The notes under the pieces are model-generated. The model had not been told where the DNA came from and made no database searches. It was given only the letters and a program-made list of their open reading frames with translations. The translations under genes and the position numbers were made by a program. From Lachnospiraceae bacterium (GTDB taxonomy: Bacteria > Bacillota > Clostridia > Lachnospirales > Lachnospiraceae), in NCBI GenBank assembly GCA_017484135.1, contig JAFUTQ010000070.1, positions 1-64,000 on the forward strand: a stretch of 64,000 nucleotides of DNA. The letters run 5' to 3'. This document shows positions 27,423 through 35,255 of the stretch, one piece after another; position 1 is the stretch's first letter, and each line of letters starts with the position of its first letter.

Positions 27423-27542
27423 CCTTCCCCTTGAGGGGAAGGTGTCGTGGAGATGCGTGTTGTATAGCCTTCCCCTTGAGGGGAAGGTGTCGTGGAGCTA
27501 CAGTTCGTATAGCCTTCCCCTTGAGGGGAAGGTGTCAGCGAA
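27421..27542. repeat. Three 45-bp tandem repeats, each a GC-rich hairpin
   Basis: AGCCTTCCCCTTGAGGGGAA (27421-27440) recurs at 27466 and 27511, an exact 45-bp period. Each unit holds CCTTCCCC-TTGA-GGGGAAGG, an eight-base perfect stem, followed by TGTCGTGGAG (units 1 and 2) or TGTCAGCGAA (unit 3). Unit 3 is the left terminal repeat of the DUF559 element. The hairpins lie directly after the sigma-factor operon and may stop its transcript. Confidence 0.85.
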
Positions 27543-27955
27543 GCTGACGGATGAGGTGGAAATATGAATCAAAAGAGCAATCCCCTATTAAAACATAATG
27601 CTCAAAAACTTAGAAAAGAAATGACAAGGGAAGAAAAGCATTTATGGTATGATTTTTTCAAACATCTGCCAATCACGGTACATCGTCAAAAGGTAATCGG
27701 AAAATATATCGTAGATTTCTATTGTGCAAGTGCAAAAATTGCGATCGAGCTAGATGGTTCACAGCATTATGAGGAAGATGGAAAAGTAAAAGACCGAGTT
27801 AGGGATCAGTACTTAAATGATCTGGGGATAACGGTCTTACGATATTCCAATTATGATGTGAATAGAAATTTTGAGGGAGTGTGTCGGGAGATTCAGGCGT
27901 ATTTAGAACCCCTCATCAGTCAGCTGCGCTGACAGCTTCCCCCTTGGGGGAAGCC
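27512..27955. mobile_element. DUF559 unit with 45-bp terminal inverted repeats
   Basis: The left end (27512-27556) reads GCCTTCCCCTTGAGG onward to GACGGATGAGG; the right end (27911-27955) is its inverted partner, from CCTCATCAGTCAG to GGGGGAAGCC, with roughly 38 of 45 bases matching. Each end is itself a hairpin (GGGGAAGG type) followed by TGTCAGCG. The 444-bp unit carries one gene whose last codons are encoded by the right repeat. No transposase is present. I interpret it as a non-autonomous or endonuclease-associated mobile unit. Confidence 0.65.
27564..27932 (+). CDS. DUF559 (Vsr-like) endonuclease domain protein
   Basis: 122 residues. LRKEMTREEKHLWYDFFKHLP, VHRQKVIGKYIVDFYCASAKIAIELDGSQHYE and YLNDLGITVLRYSNYDV are the DUF559 pattern, a PD-(D/E)XK nuclease fold related to Vsr; the Asp in VDFYC and Glu in IELDGSQH are predicted catalytic residues. 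The last residues, PLISQLR, come from the right inverted repeat. AGGTGGAAAT precedes the start. Known mainly from repetitive, repeat-flanked copies in Firmicutes. Confidence 0.85.
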   Translation: MNQKSNPLLKHNAQKLRKEMTREEKHLWYDFFKHLPITVHRQKVIGKYIVDFYCASAKIAIELDGSQHYEEDGKVKDRVRDQYLNDLGITVLRYSNYDVNRNFEGVCREIQAYLEPLISQLR

Positions 27956-28010
27956 CAGGAGGATCTTCGATGGATCGTGCACAAATATAAACAAACATAA
28001 GGAGTATTGC

Positions 28011-28880
28011 ATGGCAACACTGGTCAATCCGCAAAATACCATAGAAATATTACAAAAATACCAATTTCATTTTCAAAAAAAATTCGGACAGAATTTTCTG
28101 ATCGATGCACATGTGTTAGATCGAATTATTGAGGCGACGCAGATCACAAAGGATGATTTTGTATTGGAAATCGGACCGGGAATCGGCACCATGACGCAGG
28201 CGTTGTGTGAGCAGGCGCGGGAGGTGGTGGCTGTGGAAATCGATAGCAATCTGATTCCGATTCTGAAGGATACCTTGCGTGCATACGACAACGTCACGGT
28301 GCTGCATCAGGATATTCTGAAGGTGGATTTTGCCGCGCTGGCAGAGGAGAAAAATGAGGGACGCCCGATCAAGGTAGTGGCAAATCTGCCCTATTATATC
28401 ACCACGCCCATTATCATGGAGTTGTTTGAGCGGCATGTTCCGATGGACAGTATTACCGTTATGGTGCAAAAAGAGGTGGCGGAAAGGATGCAGCAGGGAC
28501 CGGGCAGCAAGGACTACGGAGCATTGTCTCTGGCGGTTCAGTACTATGCCAAACCTCAAATCGTGGCAAATGTTCCGCCGAATTGTTTCATGCCGCGGCC
28601 GGGCGTGGGAAGCGCAGTGATCCATCTGGACTGCTATTCCACTCCCCCGGTCAGGGTATCGGACGAAAAGCTGATGTTTGCATTGATCCGCGCGTCCTTT
28701 AACCAGCGGAGAAAAACGCTGGCAAACGGATTGAGCCATTCGGGGCAGCTTTCGCTTTCCAAGGAGCTCATACAGGAATGCATCGAGGAGCTGGGAGTTC
28801 CGGCAAATATCCGGGGAGAGGCGTTGAGTCTGGAGCAGTTTGCCCGACTGGCGGATATCATTGGAGAGAAGGAGAAATAA
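28011..28880 (+). CDS. rsmA: 16S rRNA (A1518/A1519) dimethyltransferase RsmA/KsgA
   Basis: 289 residues. KKFGQNFLIDAHVLDRI is the family N-terminus; LEIGPGIGTMTQAL binds SAM; NLPYYITTPI is the catalytic motif IV; FMPRPGVGSAVI and ASFNQRRKTLANGL complete the C-terminal half. It dimethylates two adenines in helix 45 during small-subunit assembly. GGAGTATTGC lies before the ATG. TraX follows two bases after the stop, so the two are cotranscribed. Confidence 0.96.
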   Translation: MATLVNPQNTIEILQKYQFHFQKKFGQNFLIDAHVLDRIIEATQITKDDFVLEIGPGIGTMTQALCEQAREVVAVEIDSNLIPILKDTLRAYDNVTVLHQDILKVDFAALAEEKNEGRPIKVVANLPYYITTPIIMELFERHVPMDSITVMVQKEVAERMQQGPGSKDYGALSLAVQYYAKPQIVANVPPNCFMPRPGVGSAVIHLDCYSTPPVRVSDEKLMFALIRASFNQRRKTLANGLSHSGQLSLSKELIQECIEELGVPANIRGEALSLEQFARLADIIGEKEK

Positions 28881-28882
28881 CC

Positions 28883-29587
28883 ATGGAGCAAAAACGTTTC
28901 TTAAACAGAAATCAGTTAAAATACATTGTGATTATCGCGATGCTGATCGATCACATCGCATGGGCTTTTGTACCCATGGCATCCGTCGCGGGACAGATCA
29001 TGCACTTTGTCGGAAGACTGACCGGACCGACGATGGCATACTTTCTGGCAGAGGGCTATCTGCATACCCGGAATGTGAAAAAATATGCGACAAGGCTTGG
29101 CATCTTTGCGCTCATCTCATGGGTTCCATACAGTCTGTTTGAAGCGGGACGCTGGCCGGGGCCCTTTGGCGTAATTTACACGCTGTTTCTGGGACTTCTG
29201 GCGATCTGGATCTGGGACAAGGGCAAAATAAAAAAATGGTTAAAGGTTTTGATCATTGTATTTTTGTGCATCATATCGATCGTTGGGGACTGGCCGATTT
29301 TTGATGTGCTGTGGCCGTTGTTTCTGTTTATCTATCGGGACGAACCGAAGAAAAAGTGGCGATCCTTTTACATCATCAGTGTGGCTGCGTGTGTGCTCAG
29401 CGGAATCGGCGGGCAGCCGTTCTGGGTGGGAACGTTTGCGCTGGGAATTTTGATACCGCCCTTGATTCTGCAGTTTTGCTATAACGGAGAGAGCGGGAGC
29501 AGACATCCGTTTCATAAATGGTTTTTCTATGTGTTTTACCCGCTGCATCTTCTGGTGCTGGCGTTGATCAAGATGTATTTGGGGTAG
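28883..29587 (+). CDS. TraX family membrane protein
   Basis: 234 residues from ATG 28883, with GGAGAAATAACC upstream in the end of rsmA. Seven to eight membrane helices; LKYIVIIAMLIDHIAWAFVP with the DH pair, GRLTGPTMAYFLAEGYLHT and a final FYVFYPLHLLVLALI are typical of TraX, the F-pilin acetylase family. In Firmicutes it is chromosomal and of unknown role, probably an acyltransferase-like membrane enzyme. Confidence 0.9.
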   Translation: MEQKRFLNRNQLKYIVIIAMLIDHIAWAFVPMASVAGQIMHFVGRLTGPTMAYFLAEGYLHTRNVKKYATRLGIFALISWVPYSLFEAGRWPGPFGVIYTLFLGLLAIWIWDKGKIKKWLKVLIIVFLCIISIVGDWPIFDVLWPLFLFIYRDEPKKKWRSFYIISVAACVLSGIGGQPFWVGTFALGILIPPLILQFCYNGESGSRHPFHKWFFYVFYPLHLLVLALIKMYLG

Positions 29588-29649
29588 AGGTTGGTAAGCG
29601 GTATGTATGATGCCCGGGGCGAGAGGTCATGTTTAAGGAGGAAATTATT

Positions 29650-30078
29650 ATGAAGCATACTTTTAGAAGTAAGGTGGTCAGTCTTTCTTTGATAGGCATA
29701 TTAGCGTTTTGTATGCTGACGGGATGCGGCGCAAAAACGGATTCATTCACAGTAGAGCTGGTTGTTGATATCACAGGCGCTTACTCGGTCTACTACACAA
29801 GCTATATAGACGGGGTGCTTGCAAATTCCGGCGCGAATGCGGATTTGGATAACAATGAACTGGAGGAAGGACGTGTACTGGAATATACTTTTGTTCCCGC
29901 GCTGTTTGATGAGGGAGCAGATTTGTCCAAATTTTCTATTGACTTTTCGCCGTTTGATAACGAGAGTCAGTATGAACTTGGGCGCACCAATGCGGTAGAA
30001 TTTTCCGCTGAGTATGGAAAGACCTATCGTATTCATCTGAAGCAGGATGAAAACGGATATTACGCAGTTCCGGATTAG
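29650..30078 (+). CDS. Small lipoprotein
   Basis: 142 residues from ATG 29650 (AAGGAGGAAATT upstream). Signal peptide with lipobox MLTGC, lipidated Cys26. The mature part is acidic with predicted beta strands (AYSVYYTSYIDGVL, FSIDFSPFD, KTYRIHLKQDE). Family not recognised. It probably sits on the outer face of the membrane. About 80 bp separate it from the SpoIID gene. Confidence 0.75.
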   Translation: MKHTFRSKVVSLSLIGILAFCMLTGCGAKTDSFTVELVVDITGAYSVYYTSYIDGVLANSGANADLDNNELEEGRVLEYTFVPALFDEGADLSKFSIDFSPFDNESQYELGRTNAVEFSAEYGKTYRIHLKQDENGYYAVPD

Positions 30079-30158
30079 CAGCGGCTTTTGTTGAAGCATA
30101 TATACCGCTTCTAATCTGCCTGATTGTGCATATACATGTAATACAGGAGTGACGTAGT

Positions 30159-31046
30159 ATGAGGGAAAAGATAAAAAATCTTGTATACATTGTACTGATC
30201 TTGATCGGGCTGCCGCTGGTGGTGACGCTGCTGTTTCAGGGAAAGGAGCTTCTGCCGGAATATGAGGAGCTTAGTACGGAGCAGGACAGCGTGCAGGAGG
30301 AGGACTTGCTGCCGGTCTATGTAGGGATTCTGGCAAAACAGATGCCGGCAGATTATGAGGAGGAGGCGCTCAAGGCGCAGGCGGTTCTTGTGCGAACCAA
30401 CTATGCGTATGCCCTTGCAAACGGAAAGGAAGTGGAGAAGGGCTATACCATGGCGGAGCAGCAGGAACTGCTGGAACAGGAAAATTACAGCAGATATTAC
30501 GGGCTGCTGGAATCCTGTGTCAGACAAACCGCGGGACAGGTTCTGTGCTATCAGGGGGAATTGATCGAGTGCCCTTTTTTCTCGGTAAGTGCCGGAATGA
30601 CGCGGGGCGCACAGGGTGGACAGGAATACTTACAAAGCGTGGATTCAGGATGGGACATGACCTCGGAGGATTTTTTGCATGTCATGTTTTACGACAAGGA
30701 AGATTTTTTACAGGAATGTCTTTTGGCATATCCGGAGTGCGGGCTGACGCAGGAGAACCTGTCCGAACAATTCAGCGTAACCGACAGAGAGGACAGCGGC
30801 TATGTGAAGACCGTGCAGCTGGGAAATATCAGTGTGGACGGAGAGGAACTGCGAAATGTGTTTTCGTGGGATTCCGCCGCTTTTACTTTCCGGGAGGTAG
30901 ATGACAAAATCCGAATTGTGACCAAAGGTCTGGGGCATGGCTATGGAATGAGTCTGTATGGGGCGAATGAGCTTGCAAAGGATGGGAAAAGCTATGAGGA
31001 AATTTTGCATACGTATTTTACGGGGATAACGATTGAAAATGAATAA
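30159..31046 (+). CDS. SpoIID/LytB domain protein
   Basis: 295 residues, with one N-terminal membrane helix (VYIVLILIGLPLVVTLLF). VGILAKQMPADYEEEALKAQAVLVRTNYAYAL is the SpoIID signature with the catalytic Glu; SAGMTRGAQ and GLGHGYGMSLYGANELAKDGKSYEEILHTYF are the C-terminal motifs. SpoIID is a lytic transglycosylase acting on denuded glycan chains during engulfment. It may be SpoIID itself or a paralogue; the usual neighbour SpoIIQ is not adjacent, but a degenerate LytM protein lies at 39712. Confidence 0.88.
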   Translation: MREKIKNLVYIVLILIGLPLVVTLLFQGKELLPEYEELSTEQDSVQEEDLLPVYVGILAKQMPADYEEEALKAQAVLVRTNYAYALANGKEVEKGYTMAEQQELLEQENYSRYYGLLESCVRQTAGQVLCYQGELIECPFFSVSAGMTRGAQGGQEYLQSVDSGWDMTSEDFLHVMFYDKEDFLQECLLAYPECGLTQENLSEQFSVTDREDSGYVKTVQLGNISVDGEELRNVFSWDSAAFTFREVDDKIRIVTKGLGHGYGMSLYGANELAKDGKSYEEILHTYFTGITIENE

Positions 31047-31061
31047 AATAGCAGACTCCCT

Positions 31062-31190
31062 TTACAAGTCAGCAGATTCTTCGTCATGTTGTTCTTTCCG
31101 TTTCCAAATCAGTCCGATAAAAAGTATAATCATTCCAGCCAGTATAACAGAATCAAAAATCTGTTTGAAACAGTACACTGCTCTATTCAT
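31062..31190 (-). CDS. 42-residue putative membrane peptide
   Basis: On the minus strand an ATG at 31190 with GAGGTGAT nine bases upstream starts a 42-residue frame: a short polar N-terminus, one hydrophobic stretch (SVILAGMIILFIGLIW), then a charged KRKEQHDEESADL tail. The organisation is that of a single-pass small membrane protein, and the ribosome-binding site is good. It is convergent with the SpoIID gene and divergent from the agr regulator gene. Unknown family. Confidence 0.45.
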   Translation of the reverse strand: MNRAVYCFKQIFDSVILAGMIILFIGLIWKRKEQHDEESADL

Positions 31191-31400
31191 ACATTATCAC
31201 CTCAAAGCTGAATTTGTTCATATACAATCTGTATTGTATTCTTTCCCCGGAATTATATCAAGGATTTTCTGTGCTTTGGACAGAGAATGAAAAAATAAGA
31301 CATAAAACTGAATAGCCGTTAAAAGTTAATACGAAAGAAGTATATGACGATAAATAAGGTAACGGTAAAATTGGGAATGAAGAGTTTGGAGGAAAAACAA

Positions 31401-32135
31401 ATGATAGAGATTGCTGTTTGCGATGATGATGTGAACGAGCTTGATACTACAGCTGAAATTTTGCATGAAATTTTCAAAAGCCGGAATTTAGAATGCAATA
31501 TAAAATCTTTTCTATCTGCAAGCGAATTGTTAAAGAGTACAAAAAAAATTGATATCGGCATTTTGGACATTGCAATGAATGAAATCAATGGGATTAAACT
31601 GGGAAGAAAGCTAAAAGAAAAATTTCCGCAGGTAATTTTAATTTACACAACCAGCTATGAAGAATACTGTATGCAGGCAATCAATGATGTTCATGCATTT
31701 TCTTTTTTATGTAAGCCCTTGGACAGGCAAAAGCTGTATGAACAAATAGGACAGGCGCTTAATATGATGCCGGATGATACTCTGGAAAAGCAGTTTTATA
31801 AGGTTACAGACAGCCGGAACAAGCAATATGTATCTATCAAATTGAAATTGCAGGATATTTTATATTTTGAGTACATAAAGAGGCAGAGAAGGGTTGCGAT
31901 TGTGCTGGCAGAGGAAACCTATGAATATGAGTGCGTCTTTGAAACGCTTGTCAAAGAAATGGAGCAATATGATTTTGCGGTAAACTGCAGGGGTTATTTG
32001 GTAAACCTATGTCATATTGCAAAAATAAAGGGATATGTTCTTTATTTAGACAATGGGCAAGAGCTTCCTATTGCACAAAAACGTATGGAAGGTTTTCGAT
32101 TAAAAATAAATACTTTTTTACAAAGTAATCTATAG
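31401..32135 (+). CDS. LytTR response regulator (AgrA-like)
   Basis: 244 residues from ATG 31401, with GAGGAAAAAC upstream. Receiver: AVCDDDVNELD near residue 5 and the phospho-acceptor in IGILDIAMNEING (about residue 58). LytTR domain from about 140 (SIKLKLQDILYFEY, NCRGYLVNLCHIAKIKG). Coupled to the kinase gene 11 bases downstream. Adjacency to agrD and agrB makes it the AgrA of this locus. It is AT-rich relative to the chromosome upstream. Confidence 0.9.
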   Translation: MIEIAVCDDDVNELDTTAEILHEIFKSRNLECNIKSFLSASELLKSTKKIDIGILDIAMNEINGIKLGRKLKEKFPQVILIYTTSYEEYCMQAINDVHAFSFLCKPLDRQKLYEQIGQALNMMPDDTLEKQFYKVTDSRNKQYVSIKLKLQDILYFEYIKRQRRVAIVLAEETYEYECVFETLVKEMEQYDFAVNCRGYLVNLCHIAKIKGYVLYLDNGQELPIAQKRMEGFRLKINTFLQSNL

Positions 32136-32146
32136 GGAAATGCGAT

Positions 32147-33439
32147 ATGGATAAAATTATACTTGTATTTTGTAATGGTCTGTCATGTTTTATTATTACC
32201 GCAATTTTATTCCAGTTTATGAATGACAGATACAAAAAAACATTCAGAAAAAAATATACATATCTTTTCATTGAAATGATTATCGTATTATGTATGGCGG
32301 CTGTTAATTTGATTAGTAATTCATTATTAAATCTGGTGTCATGGAGTGTCGCCGTTGGTGCTGCTGTATATTTCTTATACTATGAGGATGCTCATAAACC
32401 ATTGCGACGAATACTGGAGTGTGAGGCATTCATGTTTTGTATGACTGTTTGTGAGTCATTGGGGGTAATTTTGTTAAGATGGTTTTTACAAACAGTCTAT
32501 GTCAAAAACCTGAATGATGATATATGGTACTGCTTAGAGGCAATATTCTCAAAAATTATTCTTGTTTTTCTATATTATATAGTCATAAGCAGGCTTATGA
32601 AAAAAAAGAATATATCGTATTCAAAAACGCAGTATTTCATTTATGTTATTATGTTGGCATACAGTCTGATAAATATGTTGATAGTTATTGAAATTTATAC
32701 ACAAGGACAAATAAGTTATTTATGTACAATAAATATGGGGTGTATTGTATTAGCAGACCTATATCTCCTGTATTTTGTAAAAATGGCAGATGAAAAAAAC
32801 TATTATGAGAATCAGGTAAAGGCACTGGAACAGCAAGCAAATATACAGTATGAATATTATCTGGCGCAGATAAAGAAATATGATCGGACAGTGCAGATAC
32901 TCCATGATGTGAAAAAGCATATCAGGGCTATTGAGGGGTTATATGAAACCGACAAAAAATATATTGCGAGTAAGTACACAAATGAAATAGGAGATTTGTT
33001 ACAACCTCTTATTCCCATGGAATATACCGGAAATCCGATTTTGAATATTCTTTTGACAGATAAAGAAATGTCTATGATGGATAAAGGAATAGAGATGGAT
33101 ATTAAAATCGACAATGTGGATTTGGATTTTATAGAGCCAATTGATGTGACTACGATTTTTGGTAATTTATTGGATAATGCGATTGAAGCGGCAGAAAAAG
33201 TAAAAGGAAAGAAATACATATACATAAAGATCAGTTCTTTTCATCAGATGGTTGTTATAAGAATTGAAAACAGCTGTACAGTTGTAAAATGGAAAAATGG
33301 ATTTCCAGTATCCGAGAAGGGAAAGAATAGAGGGCTTGGACTTTTGAATGTGCAGAGCAGTATTCAAAGGTATGATGGAAATCTAAGCTTAAAACAAGAA
33401 AATCAGAAATTTATAGCGGAGCTTTTTCTCAACTCATAA
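32147..33439 (+). CDS. GHKL histidine kinase (AgrC-like peptide sensor)
   Basis: 430 residues. Six predicted membrane helices occupy the first 210 residues, the AgrC layout for sensing a cyclic peptide. A coiled coil then leads to ILHDVKKHIRAI, the phospho-acceptor His (about residue 250). TTIFGNLLDNAIEAAE is the N box and KNRGLGLLNVQSS the G box. It follows agrA by 11 bases and precedes agrD by about 215 bp that carry a separate promoter. Confidence 0.9.
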   Translation: MDKIILVFCNGLSCFIITAILFQFMNDRYKKTFRKKYTYLFIEMIIVLCMAAVNLISNSLLNLVSWSVAVGAAVYFLYYEDAHKPLRRILECEAFMFCMTVCESLGVILLRWFLQTVYVKNLNDDIWYCLEAIFSKIILVFLYYIVISRLMKKKNISYSKTQYFIYVIMLAYSLINMLIVIEIYTQGQISYLCTINMGCIVLADLYLLYFVKMADEKNYYENQVKALEQQANIQYEYYLAQIKKYDRTVQILHDVKKHIRAIEGLYETDKKYIASKYTNEIGDLLQPLIPMEYTGNPILNILLTDKEMSMMDKGIEMDIKIDNVDLDFIEPIDVTTIFGNLLDNAIEAAEKVKGKKYIYIKISSFHQMVVIRIENSCTVVKWKNGFPVSEKGKNRGLGLLNVQSSIQRYDGNLSLKQENQKFIAELFLNS

Positions 33440-33551
33440 AAGGGCAGAGGTATCAGTTCGCAAAATGATAATGTTACATACTAAATTGAAGAAACTACAC
33501 ATAATGGCATTTCATTAGGATGTTGTTATGTGTATTTTTGTTGGGAAAATC

Positions 33552-33620
33552 TTTACTTCGTGCAAAAATCTTTTACTTGGTGCAAATCTACTCGAAATTT
33601 AGGCGATGATTGTCGATAAT
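33552..33620 (+). promoter_or_regulatory. Tandem LytTR-type repeats and promoter of agrD-agrB
   Basis: TTTACTTCGTGCAAA (33552-33566) and TTTACTTGGTGCAAA (33572-33586) differ at one base and are spaced exactly 20 bp, two helical turns, as expected for a LytTR dimer such as AgrA. A -10-like GATAAT at 33615-33620 has no good -35 (TCGAAA), which fits an activator-dependent promoter. AGGAGG then lies eight bases before the agrD start. Confidence 0.7.
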
Positions 33621-33655
33621 GTAATTATCAAAATTAAATAAGGAGGCACCTGATT

Positions 33656-33826
33656 ATGAACAAGTTAAATGTTGTGGCAATGAATGTGATTTCAAAAGCA
33701 GCGCTGTTGTGTGCAAAAAAGGAGACGCAATCAGCTTGCTTGTGTCTGGGCTATCAGCCTAAAATGCCACAGAAAGTCAAAGACTTGGCAACCAAAAGTA
33801 GTATCCGTCTATGGAAAGATTGTTAG
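33656..33826 (+). CDS. agrD: AgrD-like autoinducing peptide precursor
   Basis: 56 residues, below usual annotation cut-offs. AGGAGGCACCTGATT precedes the ATG. An amphipathic N-terminus is followed by SACLCLGY and QPKMPQKVKDL. The QPKMP segment is the conserved AgrB recognition motif of clostridial AgrD proteins. The likely thiolactone Cys is Cys28, because the second AgrD in this window has its only Cys at the same distance (six residues) before QPKMP; Cys30 is an alternative. It overlaps agrB by 16 bases. Confidence 0.85.
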   Translation: MNKLNVVAMNVISKAALLCAKKETQSACLCLGYQPKMPQKVKDLATKSSIRLWKDC

Positions 33827-34374
33827 AAAGTCTTCTGTTTCGCATGAAATCAATGAGGCTTTTGCAAGAGGATGAGGAAGATGTATATCGCTTTGGCTTG
33901 GAATGCCTGTTGTTAAAGGTAATACATTATTCGTCATATGTAGCCATTAGTTGTATTCTGCATATGACAATCTCTATACTTGTTAGCGCCATAGTTCTAA
34001 TGCCATTGCGGAGAAAGTCTGGAGGTTTTCATGCGAGGACAAGAGTGGGATGCTATTTGTTTTCTTGCACCATAGTTGTCGTGGTGTGTTTGCTGAATAA
34101 AATTATTTTTCCGTTGTGGCTATCGATTATTATTTTGCTTATGTCAAACGTTATTGTGGTTGCCCTTGCTCCGATAGAAAATGAAAATAGAATTTTAGAT
34201 CGGACAGAACGAAAAATATTTAGAAAGCAAGCGATTTTTATATTGGTTATAGCTGATGTAGCAATTATTATATCATATATGGGAAATCGGGTAGTTAGCC
34301 AATGGCTATTAAATGGCATTGCAATTGCTGCACAGTTGACTTGGCTTGGAAAGTTGCAGGTTAAGAATAACTAG
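33811..34374 (+). CDS. agrB: AgrB-like peptide-processing membrane protease
   Basis: 187 residues, four or more membrane helices. RRKSGGFHARTRVGC holds His74 and Cys81, the same H-x6-C spacing as the catalytic pair of AgrB. It cuts AgrD at its C-terminal side and forms the thiolactone. The start lies inside the last codons of agrD, so translation is coupled. No terminator is obvious after the stop; a transposase remnant begins about 120 bp later. Confidence 0.9.
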   Translation: MERLLESLLFRMKSMRLLQEDEEDVYRFGLECLLLKVIHYSSYVAISCILHMTISILVSAIVLMPLRRKSGGFHARTRVGCYLFSCTIVVVVCLLNKIIFPLWLSIIILLMSNVIVVALAPIENENRILDRTERKIFRKQAIFILVIADVAIIISYMGNRVVSQWLLNGIAIAAQLTWLGKLQVKNN

Positions 34375-34492
34375 GAGGTGATGTAAAGCGCATAGGATAT
34401 AGAAATAACATAGAAATAAAATAACTAAAACTTCCCATATCAAAAATGGACCTCGCACCTTGAAAATTCAATAATACAGGTAATGAAGTAGA

Positions 34493-34735
34493 TGCTTTAA
34501 GCAGCCAGAGCCGCTTTTGCCAGTGAATTTCGGATATATTCCGGAAGCCGACCGACAAATATCTCGATGAACATCTGAAACTGTTCTTTTGTTGGCTGGA
34601 AACATGAGCGGTCAGAGCATCGTATGAGAGACGGTGGTATTCGCTGATTAGATTGAGATAGGACTTACAGGTCTTGAAGAAAACTTCAATCTGCCATATG
34701 CCGATATTTTCGAAATGCCGATTTTCGGCTTTCTG
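34493..34735 (-). pseudogene. Remnant of a DDE transposase, 3' end
   Basis: On the minus strand one frame reads GIWQIEVFFKTCKSYLNLISEYHRLSYDALTAHVS, the C-terminal catalytic region of an IS4-like transposase. A frame change near 34590 then gives FQMFIEIFVGRLPEYIRNSL and ends AKAALAA with a stop at 34498. The upstream part is gone. The last 46 bases (34493-34538) recur inverted at 37727-37772. Confidence 0.75.
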
Positions 34736-34922
34736 AGATGTCAGATTTATAACACTTTATATATTTATCGGCATTTCTTACTATAGAGATGTAACTAGTC
34801 ATCACTATACGAAGATAGGGAATGGTTTGGATTTTTTTGGAACTTATTTAGACCTTATACTGTAGTGTCTGGATTTTTATGAAGAGATCTTTACATTAAA
34901 TCTGCAAGAAAGGTAAAAGAGG

Positions 34923-35074
34923 ATGGAAACAAAAAAACTGTAAAAAGAAAATTGCTTAAGGTGGCTCAAAAAATAGGAGAGAAGGATATTATAAGGAATA
35001 CATCCTACTGGCCACCATATTGCATGGGATTTGTACATCAGCCGAAGATGCCCAAATCCAAAAATTCGGATTGA
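34923..35074 (+). pseudogene. Second AgrD-like peptide with a frameshift in an A7 tract
   Basis: ATG at 34923 follows AAAGGTAAAAGAGG but its frame closes after six codons. One extra A in the run 34931-34937 would give a 50-residue peptide: KRKLLKVAQKIGEKDIIRNT, then SYWPPYCMGFVHQPKMPKSK and a short tail. The Cys lies six residues before QPKMP, exactly as in the intact agrD 1.1 kb upstream. In the unshifted frame a TTG at 34952 could also start a 40-residue form. It may be a decayed gene, a phase-variable or slippage-controlled gene, or a sequencing error. Confidence 0.65.
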
Positions 35075-35255
35075 AGCGTATCAAAGAAATACTGATTAAA
35101 GTGAGGCGTTGCGTACACTGGTTTATCAGTGCCACCGAAGGGAAGTGCGGTCAGTAATGAACCAACAACAAACAAGAGGCATAGAATTTCGTCAAATCCG
35201 CATAAAACTTGAATTTTGGGTTTGACAAAATAAGAGAAAGGAGATCTAAAATTAT

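Noticed and set aside
27421-27542. CRISPR array
   Set aside because: Only three units, the repeated part is a perfect hairpin, the intervening parts are short and partly similar, and no cas gene is present.
27338-27547. Coding frame running through the 45-bp repeats
   Set aside because: It arises because the period is a multiple of three; it starts inside another gene and has no ribosome-binding site.
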